From Chaetomium olivaceum (Eukaryota; Ascomycota; Sordariomycetes; Sordariales; Chaetomiaceae): a stretch of DNA of 64,000 bases. A program made the position numbers and the translations under genes. Each line of letters starts with the position of its first letter. Position 1 is the first letter of the stretch. The DNA lies in the NCBI GenBank assembly GCA_039881045.1, contig JAYWVB010000013.1, positions 620,001 to 684,000 on the forward strand. Reading direction: 5' to 3'. This document shows positions 24,372 to 37,314 of the stretch, in pieces. A model generated the notes under the pieces. The model searched no databases. It saw only the letters and a program-made list of their open reading frames with translations, and was not told the DNA's origin.

Positions 24372-25908
24372 GAGTGCTGCATTCCAGCGCCAGTCGGTGG
24401 CGGTATGCAGTTGTAGGACAGTGCTAGTCAGGCTACGGACGAGGACCGGATCACAGATACGGATGTGGAGAGCCTAGAGAGCTAGAGGCCTTGGAGCATT
24501 AGTAGGAATGCTGGATTCCAGCTCCGTCCGGTGGCATAAAGAAGTGGACGTGTTGGGGATGAAATGAGACGGATGGGATCGGTGGGATGGGATTTGCGGA
24601 AAAGGGGAGGTGGCTGGTCGGGGTTGGTTGAATCAGGATGGATGTTGTTTTGTATCCTTGCCGTTTCCTTCTTTCCCTCTCTATTTCCTTTTTTTTTTCT
24701 TGGTGGAGAATAGCAAGCAAGCAAGCAGGGCTGGCGGGCGAGCCAGGCAAGCGAGCACCGAGACCGCGGGGATTGATTGAATGCTTGGTTGTTGTTTACG
24801 ATATGGTACGAGTTGGTATGGCGGTCTGGGACGAACGGATGAATGGATGGATGGGTGAACGGAAAGGATACGGACTCTTTTGCGGACATGGGGAGAGGGT
24901 ACGGTGCGGGTTTACTTTTCCGTCCTTGTTTTTTCTTTCTTCCTCTTCTTCTTGTACCTGCCACTTCAACTTCTATTATTCCCCTGCCGGGCCTCCCTGA
25001 CGACGACCGGCTTTTCACATTATTTTAGAGTCTGGACTTCGGGGCGCGCACACACACCCCCATAGTAAGCAGCGTTGCGGCGTGCCTTTGCATATACCTC
25101 TGTCTTTTTCTTCTCCTCTCTGCTTTTTGAGTCTTGTATCGTTGTTCTCTTGCTTTCCGTGGTGGCTATTCTGTCCCTGCTCTGTTTGGCGGGTCTTGGT
25201 CGTTCGTGTACATATATATATATCATGCATCCTCACCTCTTAAGGATGGATACGATGGGAAAGCGAATGAACATATTGGGACTTGCGGTTGTCTCTCATT
25301 CTAGCCTGGTATTCTGTGGGAGTCGGTCGGTTGAGGATTGCTGTCCATATGTTCCGTGATTTTGTCATTGTCGCTCATTCACAACAACCTAGCGCATCAG
25401 TCCAAGTCAATCGTTCCGGCTAGCCTTCGATAGATTGACGTGAATGATGACTTTATAAAAAGCAAACAACTTCAGCAAGCACAAGCAACTCAATTCGCAT
25501 GTCATCGCAAGATCAGATAACAGCTCTCCGCAGTTGCATATCATATCGGGTATAACCAAGCGCGTTGAAGCAGCCTCCTAAATAAGCTAAAAACCAAGGT
25601 ATAAACCAGACTCCCTCCCGGTACCGAACCTGGTAAGTTGATGACCAAGACACCCATGATGCAAACGCCTGATGAAATGATTTGCAAGATGAGTGATTTT
25701 CCGATTTCCGTTCCCCTCCCATGCACCCATGACTCGTTGAGATCGCCGTCCTGTGCACCCCTGTTTCTAGATGCAGACCCGAAAAGAAAAGAGAAAAAAG
25801 ACGGCCGCTTGGGTCCGCCTATCTGTTGTTGAACACTGTGCGTCGGAGCGGCGCCGGATGTACCATGGCACCGCCTGCACTGCAGCGCAAGCTGCGGTTG
25901 TTACCGGC
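24372..25908. other. Convergent 3' region between SPT7 and SHMT
   Basis: The two flanking genes point toward each other. The sequence has T-rich and GGATGGATGG-like simple tracts near 24840, consistent with 3' UTR and spacer. No gene seen. Confidence 0.5.
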
Positions 25909-27528
25909 TTAGATGCCGGCGTCCATGCGCCAGCCCTCAACGGGGAGGGGGAAGGTGTGGCACCAGTCCGAGATCTCCTTCTTGAGCTCGTTGATGCGGG
26001 CAACCTCGCCGCTGGCGATCTTGAAGCGGAAGTCCTTGAGCTTGTTGGCCTCCTTGGGCAGGGCACCCTGGATCTCCTTGCAGAGCTTAATGCTGGCGTC
26101 AATGTAGGAAGCAACGCGCTCGAAGTCGGCCTCGCCGAAGCCACGGCTAGTCATAGCCGGGGTGCCGATACGCAGACCGCCGGGGGTGAGGGCGCTCTTG
26201 TCGCCGGGAACGCTGTTCTTGTTGCAGGCAATGTTGATTTGCTCGAGAACAGCCTCCACACGGGCACCGTCAAGGGCTAAGGGGCGGAGGTCGACGAGAA
26301 CCATGTGCGAGTCGGTGCCGTCGGACACGAGTTTGTGGCCAAGCTCCTTGAACTTGTTCTCGAGAGCCTTGGCGTTGGCGACCACCTTCTTCTGGTACTC
26401 CTTGAACTCAGGGGTGGCAGCCTGCTTGAGAGCAACGGCAAGAGCGGTGATGGTGTGGTTGTGGGGACCGCCCTGGTGTCCGGGGAAGACGGAGAAGTTG
26501 ATCTTGTCCTCCAGGTCATAGAGCGTCTCCTTGCCGGTCTTAGCATCGACAGAACGAACACCCTTGCGGAAGAAGATCATGGCACCACGGGGGCCACGGA
26601 GAGACTTGTGGGTGGTGGTCACGACATCAGCGTGCTCGAAGGGCGACGGGATGACGCCCGAGGAAACCAGGCCGGAGATGTGGGCAATGTCGACGACCAA
26701 GTAGGCGCCAACAGAGTCGGCAATCTTGCGCATGCGAGCGTAGTCGATAAGGCGGCAGTAAGCCGAGGTACCGGCAACGAGAATCTTAGGGCGGAAGAGC
26801 TGGGCGTTCTTCTCAAGCGTGTCGTAGTCGATGATGCCGGTCTCGAGGTCGACACGGTAGGGCATGGTCTCGAAGTAGGTGGAGACGGCAGAGATCCTAT
26901 GAACCTGCGTTAGCAACAGCGGAGAATGGCGGGTTTGAGATTGGCACTCACTTCCGCTGGGGAGTCTGGTAGCCGTGGCTAAGATGGCCACCGTGGGGGA
27001 GGTCCAAACCCATCAGCCTGCCGTGGGGAGGCATGATGGCCTGGTAGACCTGAAGGTTGGCAGGGCTGCCACTCAAGCACTGGACGTTGACACCCCACTT
27101 GGCACCATCAACGTTGAAGGCCTCGAGGGCACGCTTCTGGCAGAGAAGCTCGATCTGGTCGATGTGCTGGTTGCCACCATAGTACCGAGCGCCGGGGTAG
27201 CCCTCAGAGTACTTGTTGGACATGGGGGATCCAAGGGCATCGAAAACGGCACGAGACGTGACATTTTCGGAGGCAATGAGAATGATGGACTCGCGTTGCC
27301 GCTGGATCTCATGTTTCTAACAACGGGTGTTAATTGACTAGCTGAACGCTGTCACATCGAAGAGCATTGCTTACCATGATCTCGGCGACCTCGGGGTCGG
27401 AGTCAAGCAGTGATTTCTCAAGCATCTACAAGCGGTGAGTCAGACAACCGGCCGGTCCGGACAGCGGGATAGGACGGAGGAAGGCAACGAACCTGCTTGT
27501 GCGACTCGGGGAGCGCGTAAGTCGCCAT
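25909..27528 (-). CDS. shm2: Serine hydroxymethyltransferase, cytosolic
   Basis: SHMT interconverts serine and glycine while charging tetrahydrofolate with a one-carbon unit, using PLP. Exons are 27528-27493, 27425-27375, 27316-26952 and 26896-25909 (introns 67, 58 and 55 nt), totalling exactly 480 codons. The N-terminus MATYALPESHKQ has no mitochondrial presequence, pointing to the cytosolic isozyme. YSEGYPGARYYGGN is the substrate/folate-loop signature, VVDIAHISGLV holds the PLP-ring-binding Asp and His, and VVTTTHKSLRGPRGAM contains the Schiff-base lysine. Very small 5' exons are typical of this gene in filamentous fungi. No frame breaks. Confidence 0.96.
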
Positions 27529-28901
27529 TGTGGTTGATTTGGGGGTGAAATTGGTTGGGTATGAGGGGGGATAGGTGGACGGGATTTCACAATGGTGAAG
27601 ACGAAGCTGGAGAGGATGGAGAATTCTCAAGAGACGAGAGGTCCAAACTTCGGGGGTAGCAAGCTGTTTTGTGGGGGAACGGCGTGGAGGGGCATCGGAG
27701 TAAGAAGAGAAAAATTGAGGACCCCGCAGTCACTGACAAGCATCAATTGCGGAGCTTGGATGCGGAAGGGAGGGGTTAATGGACCCGGAACCGGTGGCCA
27801 AGCGTCAAGCCAAGGCGAGCTATGAGCATATCGGAAAGATCATGCAACTACCCAGCTCGAGATCGCAGCGATCTCGGTCCACAGAGGTCGAGTGCGAGTC
27901 ACAATCAGTTTAAATTTTAACTAGGAAGTACACCACCTACCCAACCGTACCGTTATACAGGAACAGCAACGAGGTCGTTGGGATGATAGTTACAGGTAGG
28001 ACTTGAGGTAGGCAGATAGTGTAGTCGAGCTTTGAGATTGTCCTTGGGAATTCAACTTGAGCAAGCCCGAGTTTTAACGGTAGACCGGAGGTGGGATCGG
28101 TGATGCGGGTATTTCGGAGTCTTGCTGGGTTCATGTTTTGGGGTAACCAATTGGGCAATACCCCGATGAAACAGCAAGCGACGGCGCATGTGTGTAAGGT
28201 AGGAGTTGTCTTGAAATGCTCCAGAATAGGGGCCATCAAGGTACGGCCGATGAAAAGTTTGGAGCTACGTCTCTGGTCTATATTTCCAGTGGGTCTACAG
28301 TTAGTTCAAGTTATCGAACTCAATTTAACATTGAGCTCCAAGTTGGGACTGACAGAGAGCAGAAAAGTTCCAGCTTGGCAAAGTCACCTCACTCTGCACG
28401 ACTGCTGTGATTATGTAAACTCACCCAGCACCGGCAGGGATGGATCACGTGCATGCGCTGCATGGCGCAGTGCCCCACTAATTCCCACAAGCATTGTTAG
28501 CGCAGACTAGCCTCGCGCTGGCTTTTTGTAACCAACTCTGGCGACCGCAGCCTCCGACTTCCTCCTCTGCACCCTGAAGCCTGTCGATTAAGGAAATGGC
28601 CGTCAGATACCGCATACCGATTTAATTTTCGGATGTAATCAAAACCGGCCATCGTCACTCCATCGCATGCACCTGTTTTGACGGCATTTTCTCCACCTTA
28701 CGTGCCGGCCCGCCGACGACAAAACTTTTTGGAGTTGCAAGTGACGGTCCCACGCAGCAGCGTCCTCCCTTTCGCCGACGCGAATCCCCGAATCGCGACG
28801 AGACCCAGCTAAACCACCACGCCAAAACCCATCCCACATCCCACCTCCCACCTTTCCAGGGTCCCGACCTCGACGGCCCATTCCGCATTTCCCCGCCAAC
28901 C
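27529..28901. promoter_or_regulatory. Divergent intergenic region between SHMT and the 28.9 kb gene
   Basis: Both flanking genes start here and read away from each other, so promoters and 5' UTRs are expected. I cannot identify individual elements. No gene seen. Confidence 0.4.
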
Positions 28902-31900
28902 ATGGCCTCGCCCGCTGTCGTCGCGGCCCAGGTCAACGGCGTCGCTCCATTGTCGCGTCCAGACTCGCCCGCTTCATCAATCAATTCCTCCACCAAGCGG
29001 AAGCGCGAATCAAGCGACGACGACAACGACCCGGATCTCAACCGCGCCGGCCCGCCCAAGTTACCCGTTAATGGCGTGCACCCTTCTCAGGACCGTAAAT
29101 CGCTCGTCCGCGACTTCTTTGATGTTTTGCAGAGGTATGGCGCCCCTTCGCCGTCAACCCCTCTGCTGCGCCGGCTTTTCAATTGCATCCGCCGCTGCCT
29201 GTCCCCTCCCTTCCATCCCTGTGCTAACTTCATCCCCCCCAGTCACGACACAAACGGCCCATCCGTTCTCAAGCGCCCCCTTCCAGACTCGCTCGTTGAT
29301 GGCGAACCGTCTTCAAAACGGGCAAAGTCGGAGGATGGCAAACCCCTTACCATCGCGGACAAGGTGACGCAGGGCACATATGAGGCCCTGGATGACTTGG
29401 TCTCCGACATCGTGCAAACTGCAAATGCGCAAGTCAAGGAACTTGGAAATGCAGCCACGTCGAGCGATGCCAACACCGTCACCAAGACGATCGCATTCAG
29501 GACGAAGGCTTTGGAGCTCTACCGACAGGAGCTTTCGTATCCCAACGTGCCACGGCCGACCCTTGCGAAACAGGCTCCCAGAGAGCTGCAATCATCAAAC
29601 CCAGATGGCCTGGTCCTCACAGCAATCGGAGCTGCTCCAACAGCCCGACCGCTTTTCACCAGCTTGCAGCGAAATGCTGCCAAGTCTCTTGCCGGAGCCC
29701 CCCTGCCCAGGGGTGTCACCATCACCAACGTTTCTTCCCAGGCCCCCCCATCGGGCGAAAAGAACAACCGCCCACTTACACTTGGGGAATTGTTCCCCTC
29801 TCCCCGGAACCTGCCGCCCCTGCAACCACCAAAGGCGCCGAAAACGGCCACGAAAAGCAACGTTTTGACTTTTTACCACCCCGAACTGGCCGAAAAGTCC
29901 AAGTACCGATCCGGGAGTTACTTCTCTTCCAACGTCTCGACAGGTCACTGGTTGGACTATAGCAATGCCACCCCGACGACCCATGCTAAAACAAAGCAGA
30001 GAGAACGGGCCCAGAGTCTGGCGGGCATCAAGCCGTCCAGCACCGAGCTTGAAATGTCTGAAATGGAGGCGCTGTTCCGGGGCGCTTTCTCCACTTTCGC
30101 GCCTTGCCAGGACGACTCGGGCGCCATTGTCCCATCCGGCCAGGTTGGCCGCATTTGGTGGCAGCGTGTCGGCCGGCGAAACTTTGCGAAACTCGCCGAG
30201 GCGGAGGAGCCAGAGGAGGACGCTGAGGATAGCGCAGTCGCGAATTCAGCGGCTGCCATCGAGATCGACGAAGACCGCGTGAAGGAGGCCATTGAAAACT
30301 GGGATGAAACTGTGGTCGACCCGAGCCTGGACCACGTTTTGGGCAAGAAATCCGACGAGGAGAAGGAGGTGGATGACCTTCTTGAGGTGGTCTGATTTGA
30401 TCGAGACCCTTGCGTCCTACCAGCGCAACCGAAACCTCACGCTACCAACCAGCCAAGACCGTTACTCGGCCGATCCAGTCAATGGAGACATGCTCCGTAA
30501 CGGCAGCCTCTCGCACCAGCCCAGCGAAGAGGAAATGCTAACGTACGATACGTTGAAGGCCCAACTGTCGCTGATCATACAGAATCTGCCTCCGTACGCT
30601 GTGGCTCGCCTCAACTCTGATAAGCTTGCGGAGCTAGCTGTGAGTACCAAGATTGAGATTCGCTCGGACGAGTATCGCGGGGTCATGGAGGATGACGAGC
30701 CGGCGCGGCTAGCCCGCTTGGCTGCACAAGCCGCAGCGACGTCGAACCAGCGCCAAAACCAGAGGGCGCCGAGCGTTTCCGGCCCGTACGCCAATCACCA
30801 GTACCAGGCGCAGTTCACACCGTCGGTCCGTCCCGTCGGGACTGCGCAACACTTCCCACAAACCCCCGTCCGACCGCAGGGGCAGAATATGTACCCGCGG
30901 GCGCCATCCAGTGTCCCTATTCCGCAACCCCACCAGCAAGTGCAGCCCCGACCCCGCCCGGAACACAGTTCAGACCGATGTATGCACCGCAACTAGCCAA
31001 AGCCCAGGGCCCATACGGCCATTCCAACATGCCGCATCAATTTGCTGGGACTCCGACGCAGCCACGGATGCAACAGCATCCCAATTATAATATGGGGCAG
31101 GCCAACCCTCCCAACCACCGATTCTCCAGGCTTTCCCCCCTGGGTATCAACAACATCAACAAATTCAGCCACACCCTCAACATGGGCAGCCTTCCCCAAT
31201 GCCACAACATGCTCCCCACCAGCCACCCATGGCTCACGCCCAGCAACCACCCTACTCGCCGTACACAAATGGCGGGCAAATGCCGAGGACAATAACACCG
31301 CAGGTTCCACAAGCCCACCAATACAGCCAATCGCCGACGCCACCTCAGCAGCATCAGCAGATGGCTCGTCCACCTTACGGGAGTCCAGGCCCGGGCATGC
31401 CGCCGAACGCAGTCCCTCGCCAGTATTCGGCCGGCTCACCCGGCCCAGGCATGATGCAGCAAGGTGGCGGTGGAGGGGGCGGAGGCGGGAATAGGCCTCC
31501 CTCAAACCTTACCGGCTTTGCTACGGTCATGCCCGAAGTGCAGCAGCGGCAGGTGATGGAACAGGCCCGCGCCCGCGCCGACGCGGAACAACGGGCCAGC
31601 GGCCACATGGGCAAAGTCACGCAGGGCGAGGTCGTCGGGCTTGCGGGCATCGGGCTGGCCGGCCACATGGATGTCCACAAGGTCGCGGCTGCCAAGATGC
31701 AGAATGGGCAACCATAATAACAACGGCAATGGCAACAACGGCCATAGCGTATCGCCCAGCCCAAGGTGGCGGCCATGCAACAGGGCGGGATGAACGGCGG
31801 TAGTATTCCTGCTGCGGGCGGCGCGCCGCCGTCAGCGACGGATAGTCCGCGACCAATCCAGGTTGCCCCAGTGTCAGCGTCGGCGAGCCCCGCGCCGTAG
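28902..31900 (+). CDS. Conserved fungal protein with low-complexity Q/P/G-rich tail, several frame breaks
   Basis: I cannot name a domain with certainty. The N-terminal two thirds (28902-30390) is one frame with a KRKRESSDDD nuclear-signal-like stretch and conserved-looking blocks such as LTLGELFPSPRNLPPL and SGQVGRIWWQRVGRRNF, followed by acidic helices. A 108-nt GT-AG intron is likely at 29135-29242; it is a multiple of three without a stop, so retention would keep frame. The protein then continues through DLIETLASYQRNRN and EEEMLTYDTLKAQLSLIIQ into a Gln/Pro/Gly-rich tail to a TAG at 31898, but only by changing frame near 30389, 30952-30955 (C4), 31094-31097 (G4), 31706-31708 and 31760-31762. 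All are one-base shifts, mostly in homopolymers. The acidic and basic composition suggests a nuclear protein; this is inference. Confidence 0.65.
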
Positions 31901-32961
31901 GCGGGTAGGGGTCTTGGACCAAGTTCCCTGCGTGGTTGGTGATGTGAAAGTCTGAGAGGGAAATAGTGAGTGAGGTCCGGGTGGTTGGGTCGAAAGAGTC
32001 GATTATGGTTGGCTGTACCAAAAACGGAACGAGGGACAATACCTACGGAGTACTTCTTTCGGTATGTCTTTAGACGGTGGAAGGAAGTCGGTCGGTGGAA
32101 CAAGGCCGGAGAAGCAAGAAACAGCGTGCGGACGACTGGATGATCTAATGGATGGGATATGCGCACGGTGGGTGGGGTTAGGGGGGGACGGACCAACTGG
32201 AGTTTGTGCGTGAGCGGCTTTGGTCTTTTGCCTTACTTGGCTCTGTTGTTGTTGTTTTTTTCCTTGCTTGATTGTTACTCGAGCCCGATTGATACTTCCT
32301 CGGACCTACCGTGCCTATCGGGATCAAGAAAATAAGCGGATCGAGGATTGGGGATTGGGATCGAGGATCATCAGCACTTGTGGTTTCTTTTTTCTGTATT
32401 TTAATTCTGGGGGTGACTAGGCTCGGTGGTCGGCTTCGGTACATCCCGAAAGTCCTAAAGCGCGTTTTGCCGTTCCTTCTTTACAGCTCATGTTTTGGTG
32501 GCTCTGTTCTGACTGTGTTGGGGAGGAGGAGTGAGGTGATAGACTTCTGAATGGCACCTGCCCGGGTTGAGGATTGTTTAAGCCTACGGCTTGAACTGTC
32601 TCACGAGTGTGCGGTGTTCATCTGTAATTTTGTAAGGAGTTGAAAATTAAGGTAGTAAACATGGGTTGGATAATAAAATAATAGCGTTTAGCTTTTTTTC
32701 TGTACCTTGTGGGTATGGACGTTGCTACGTGCTCCTCATAGTATTGTAGCTCCTGAAACACCGGCACCGTTGAAAGCGGAGAGCGGTTTCATTTGTTTCT
32801 CATATACACATAATTCTATCACCAGCAAACGCCGGCGCAATAGCTAACTCTGAGTTGGGTATCATTTATCTCCGCCTGCCATCCCACCAGCCATCCCTTC
32901 CAAGAAAACGCTCACTTGGAACCAGCCTCCCCTGGCTTCTCATCCCTCCTTACGTCGGCCC
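31901..32961. other. Convergent 3' region
   Basis: This lies between the plus-strand gene ending at 31900 and the minus-strand RMD1-family gene ending at 32962. It has T-rich tracts and no gene. Confidence 0.45.
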
Positions 32962-34238
32962 TCAGCGCGCGCAGCTCGCAATCAGGTCCTCCTGAAACAC
33001 ATCATAGCGCTCCATGTACAGGCGGCGCAGCTCAAAGGCTACCTCGATGGCGATCAGGTGATGATGATCCACTCGAGGCGGGTGCTGTGGGCCTCGCTCG
33101 ACATCTTCTCGCTGATGTCGAGCACGCCCTGGGCGACGCCGACCACCTCCTGCGCGTATGTCATCTTGTCGTTGACGTCTTGATGCGCACGCCCACGTCG
33201 AGCGCCTTGCCGATCTTGGCGTAGTACGTCTCCAGCTTTCTTCCGTGTCCCAGAAGATGTCCGGCAGGCGTCCGTCAGGTCGTTGTAGTGGTTCAGCTGG
33301 CTGCGCAGGTTGAGCACTCGCCGGCTTTCTGTAGGATCATGCCGCGTGATAGGGGCGTGTGCAGGCCTTGGGAGAGCTGCTCGGGGATGTGCCGCGTGCT
33401 CTCGAGGTAGCGGGTGAGTGAGCTCTCGAGCACGGCAAGCTTGGTGCTACGGGCCAGACCGGAAGAGAAGGCGATCTTGGCGAGGGTGGTCTCTAACCGG
33501 TCGCGCGGCTTCCACCTCGCGACGGGTGCCAAGAACGACCACGTCTCCCGTCACGCGACTCTGGTCCTGCTCGGGGTCCACCAGAAACTCGAGATCCTCC
33601 TCCTCTTTGCTATCGATGAAGGGGTCTCCGCGGCCGGGAGGAGGTGCCTAGTAGCTAGCGTGTTAACCACGTCTGGCGGCAGCCCCCAGGTCACACGGTA
33701 CCGGAAGGAAACACGAAGATGTCGCCAGTGTTGAATCCACGAGCGTGGACTACTTCGTGGGACTCGAATCCGTTACCATCCGGGTCGAGCGAGAAACCGT
33801 GGTTCTTCAGTATATCCTCCACCCTATCCATGTCGAACGACTCGGCCACGCAGACGGCGCTGATCGTGGCGCTGCCCTCGGACCCAACCGGGGGTTCGGT
33901 GGCGGACGGAGCGGGCTTCGGAGGCACACCTTTCTGGGCAACAATGGCCACGCGGTGGATGAGTTCTTCAACGGGGGTTTGCGCTTCTTGTGGGTCAGAG
34001 GTTTCGTGTTGCTGCTGTTGTTGCCCTCATCGCCTTTTTTGCCAGCCGGGAAGCGGCCGGACGGCTCTTGCCATCCTGTTGCAAGAGAACATTGGAGAAA
34101 GAAGTTCGCTGGCGTGGAATCCAAGCAGGGGGCGTAGGGTGGAAGTTTCGGTGGCTGGAAAGGTGTCTTGGGGGGGCTGAGGAAAGATGGTTGGGCACCC
34201 CGAGCAGCTGACCCTAGATTTGGCAGTAAAGGTCTCAT
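32962..34238 (-). pseudogene. RMD1/RMND1-family (DUF155) gene with many frame breaks
   Basis: Blocks of a DUF155 protein lie in order on the minus strand. From the N-terminus these are VAIVAQKGVPPKP, then CVAESFDMDRVEDILKNHGF with EVVHARGFNTGDIFVFPSGT, then KIAFSSGLARSTKLAVLE with RYLESTRHIPEQL, then SQLNHYNDL, DIFWDTEE, YYAKIGKALDVGVRI, NDKMTYAQEVVGV, SEAHSTRLEWIII and finally LIAIEVAFELRRLYMERYD. Family members are mitochondrial or membrane-associated and the C-terminal LEWIII..IAIE helix is typical. The blocks occupy different frames, with at least four shifts between 33050 and 33290 alone and more near 33650 and 33960. The likely start is 34238. The order and conservation are intact, so I favour poor sequence over ancient decay, but as given the gene cannot be translated. 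Family call is firm; status is not. Confidence 0.75.
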
Positions 34239-34658
34239 GACGGTGCCATTGAAAAGGGATTTGGTTTGAGGATTTGATTAATAAACCGGGCTTCACTAGG
34301 CAAAGCCTTATTTTGAAATATCTTGGTTGGAGTTTAATCGTGGGATTTGTCAGGTCATACTCTTTGTACCGGTTGGGAAAAAAGAAGATCGATAACGAAC
34401 GAGTGGGAGATCCCGGCAGGCAGTGCGTCACCGAGGGTCCCACCTTGGCGTTCTCGGCAGAGTGTGTAATTTACGGTACCTGTTACGTTAATACCTACAA
34501 CATACAATTCAACCCTTGTTCCTGTCTTGAAGCTCGCCCAGCTCCACATCACCGACTGCAACTTGGATGAACGGACAAGTGGCAGCGGACGAACCGCCGC
34601 CCACGCTGTCTGCTACTTCCCCGACGCCCTGTTCGATTTCCGACCCCGACTTCCACCA
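34239..34658. promoter_or_regulatory. Divergent intergenic region between RMD1-family and RINT1-family genes
   Basis: The flanking genes read outward. No individual promoter element can be supported and no gene is seen. Confidence 0.35.
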
Positions 34659-37052
34659 TGGAGGACATTCGCGTCGAGGACTACCGATGATAAGCTACAA
34701 TCGACGACTGATTTCGAGGACTTGGACACGTTGATCAGCAGCGTCGAGTACCAGCGCAACCAGCTACAGTCTCAGCTCGACGATGCCACACGAGAACTAG
34801 ACGAGGCCCGCAAGTCCTCAGAAGATCGCAGTGCCGCCCTCGTAGCTCAGATCGACGAGTTTCAGACCCCCAGAAAAACATCGACGTCCGCCTCCAAATT
34901 ATCGCCGAGTCCGACGCCCCGATGAGGCCATTCCGTCGTCTCGAGCCGCCTATGAAGCAGCTCCACAAGGTTGACCTCGCCTACCGATATATTGTCGCTG
35001 TTGCAGGACGTCGAGGGTTTGCGACAGGCTGCTCGGTCACATCTTCCGCAGGACCCCAAGGCGGCGCTGGAGCCCTACACGAGGTTGAAACAGCTATCGA
35101 TCCCGGTTGAAGGAGCTCCAGGACCAGCTGATGGGCTGCGGTGCACTTGGTGAACCATGTCGAATCCGTGACAGACAAGTTATGGGATGAGATGAAGAAG
35201 ACTATGTGGGACAGTTCGAGTCTGTGCTGGCCCAGCGCGGGTGGCCGAACGGGACCCAGACTCGGATGTGGACGACGAGTGGCTCCAATGTTTTGAGAAG
35301 CTTGTCGACTTGCAAGCGCCGAGGTGTTGTACTCGCCCAGCACCGTGACCTTGCTACCCTGGAAGTGGATGTCTCAGATCTTCATCAAGGAGTTTCGCTC
35401 CATTTCCTCAGCGACAAGCCGACCAGCAGCCCAGGTTATCACGGCCCACTGTTTCCATGTTCCTAGCTTGGTCGAGAAGTGGGAGGATTTCTTGCGAGAC
35501 AACTTTGGCTCAGTCCTGGCCGCTAAGTTTGGCGACACCAATGTTGCGCACAAGATAGTGTACATGGACCCTGTCTGGCCTTCATAACATCCATACTGCC
35601 TGTCATGAGAGAAATTCCGTTACAGTCCGGAGACGTCTGGAGATACCGTATTTTTGAGTAGTCTCCTCTCTCAACTAATGACCTTTGACGAGCGGCTCAG
35701 TTCTGGTTTGCCTACGACGGCGGGATTCTGAGGAAGAATGGGGCGGTTGACGTCAGAGTGCTCAGCCACACTTCAGGACGTGGCTGGAGGCCGAGAAGAA
35801 GTTTGCGCTAGAACGTTATCAAGCGATCATGGCGGCACCAGACGCAAGGAATATCGACACGATTTCGCCGCTACCGGAAAAACCAAACCCACGTTTGCGG
35901 CCGTTCGGGTCACCGATCTCCTTCGGCTGTGACGACTCAGTATGAGCGTGTCAAGCGCTTCTCGCACAAGTTGCGCTTCCTTATCGACATCCAACTCACT
36001 ATCCTGGATGAGTACCACGACTATCTCAGGGGTACGCTCGAGGCGTACCTCAGCATCACCTCAACAGTAGGTAGAGCCTTCGGTGTAACCAAGGAACAGC
36101 TGGCCGCTCTCGAAGGCACGGGTGCCCTTGAGACGCTGTGCAAGGTGTACGGCAGCGCTGACCAAATTGTCAACACCCTGAGAGATTGGAGCAATGAAGA
36201 GGTGAGCAATGCGTTGTTTCAAGCTCCTCATACATTTTCTAATTTGACTAGTTCTTCGTCACATTATGGGAGCAGCTCCAAACACGGGCCAAGGTCACTG
36301 AGGACCAGACCAACCTTGCCGGCGGCATGAGCTATGACCACATCAAGGACAAAACATCGGCGGCCGTTGGTAAGGAAAACGACGACAATGGCGTTCTCTT
36401 CGATGAAACCATCGCCGCCTATAGCCAAAGACGAAAGCGGGCCGAGGAGTTCATCTCAGAGGCCCTCGTCGAGACGCACCGGAAGGCATTCAAGGCCTAT
36501 CTCCACCGGCCGCAATGGAGCACCATTGCCGACGAGGCATCGGGCGATCTAGCCGTCACGGCGGAGCTAGACGAACCCTTAAGAGTGAGTTTCCTCTTCC
36601 CCTCGGACGGTATCTTGGCTGACCAACAATAGATCTTGAAACGCGACCTGGACTTCCTCCAGCGTGCCCTCGGAACAGCCGCCTTCCGCCGCGTCTGGCG
36701 CGAGGCACTCGAAAAGCTCAACAACACCCTGTGGGGGGAGGTTCTCATGAGCCACAGATTCACCGCATCAGGGGCAGCCCAGTTTAGCCGTGATCTCCAC
36801 GCCATCTCCGCTCTGGTCGAGCGGTTCATTCCTGACGGTTCCAGCTCCCTCGGAAGCGTTAGCGACGCTCTCCGGCTGCTGAACCTTCCCGTAGAGGCCC
36901 CAGAAGGCGGCATGTCACTCAAGCGAGCGACGGACATGGTGTTCACGGATAACACGGAGGCGAAGAAGGTTTTGGACGAGCTGGAAGTCGACTCGTTGAC
37001 TTCTGCCAACGCAAGGCAAATATTGCAGCGCAGGGTAGAAACCGCCGAATGA
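34659..37052 (+). CDS. RINT1/TIP20-family ER vesicle-tethering protein, 5' half frame-broken
   Basis: RINT1/Tip20 proteins belong to the Dsl1/NRZ complex that tethers Golgi-derived vesicles at the ER. The start is probably ATG 34659 (MEDIRVEDY). Coiled-coil sequence follows (TLISSVEYQRNQLQSQLDDA), then blocks ARSHLPQDPKAALEPYTRLK, LSDKPTSSP, LVEKWEDFLRDNFG and LMTFDERL in changing frames up to about 35926. From 35930 the sequence is clean: YERVKRFSHKLRFLIDIQLT leads into exons 36252-36584 and 36633-37052, with GT-AG introns at 36202-36251 and 36585-36632. The last exon carries the family C-terminal region with RDLHAISALVERF. The 5' half needs at least six single-base shifts. TIP20 is essential in yeast, so sequence error is the more likely cause. 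The family is clear; individual 5' exons cannot be fixed. Confidence 0.78.
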
Positions 37053-37314
37053 CCGCTATCTATGTGATCTAAAATACCTATATACAAGCACCGGAATCCC
37101 GGAATGGTATCATCTGCCATCTTATCTGGCTTCCCCAGCTGATTCCCATATTTCGCCTCGCAACACCCGTTGAGGGCGCTCCCATCTTAGCCGTTGAAGG
37201 GCTCGTCTCCCGCCTTTGTACCGGTGTCGGTACGCTATCAAGCCAGCCCTGAGCCTCTGGCCGGCTCCATGATGGCTGTCGTAACTCCTCAGTCCGCCCG
37301 CACGGAAATGCCTC

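Noticed and set aside
25200..25230. ATATATATAT tract as a promoter or origin
   Set aside because: A short simple repeat in a convergent 3' region; no supporting context.
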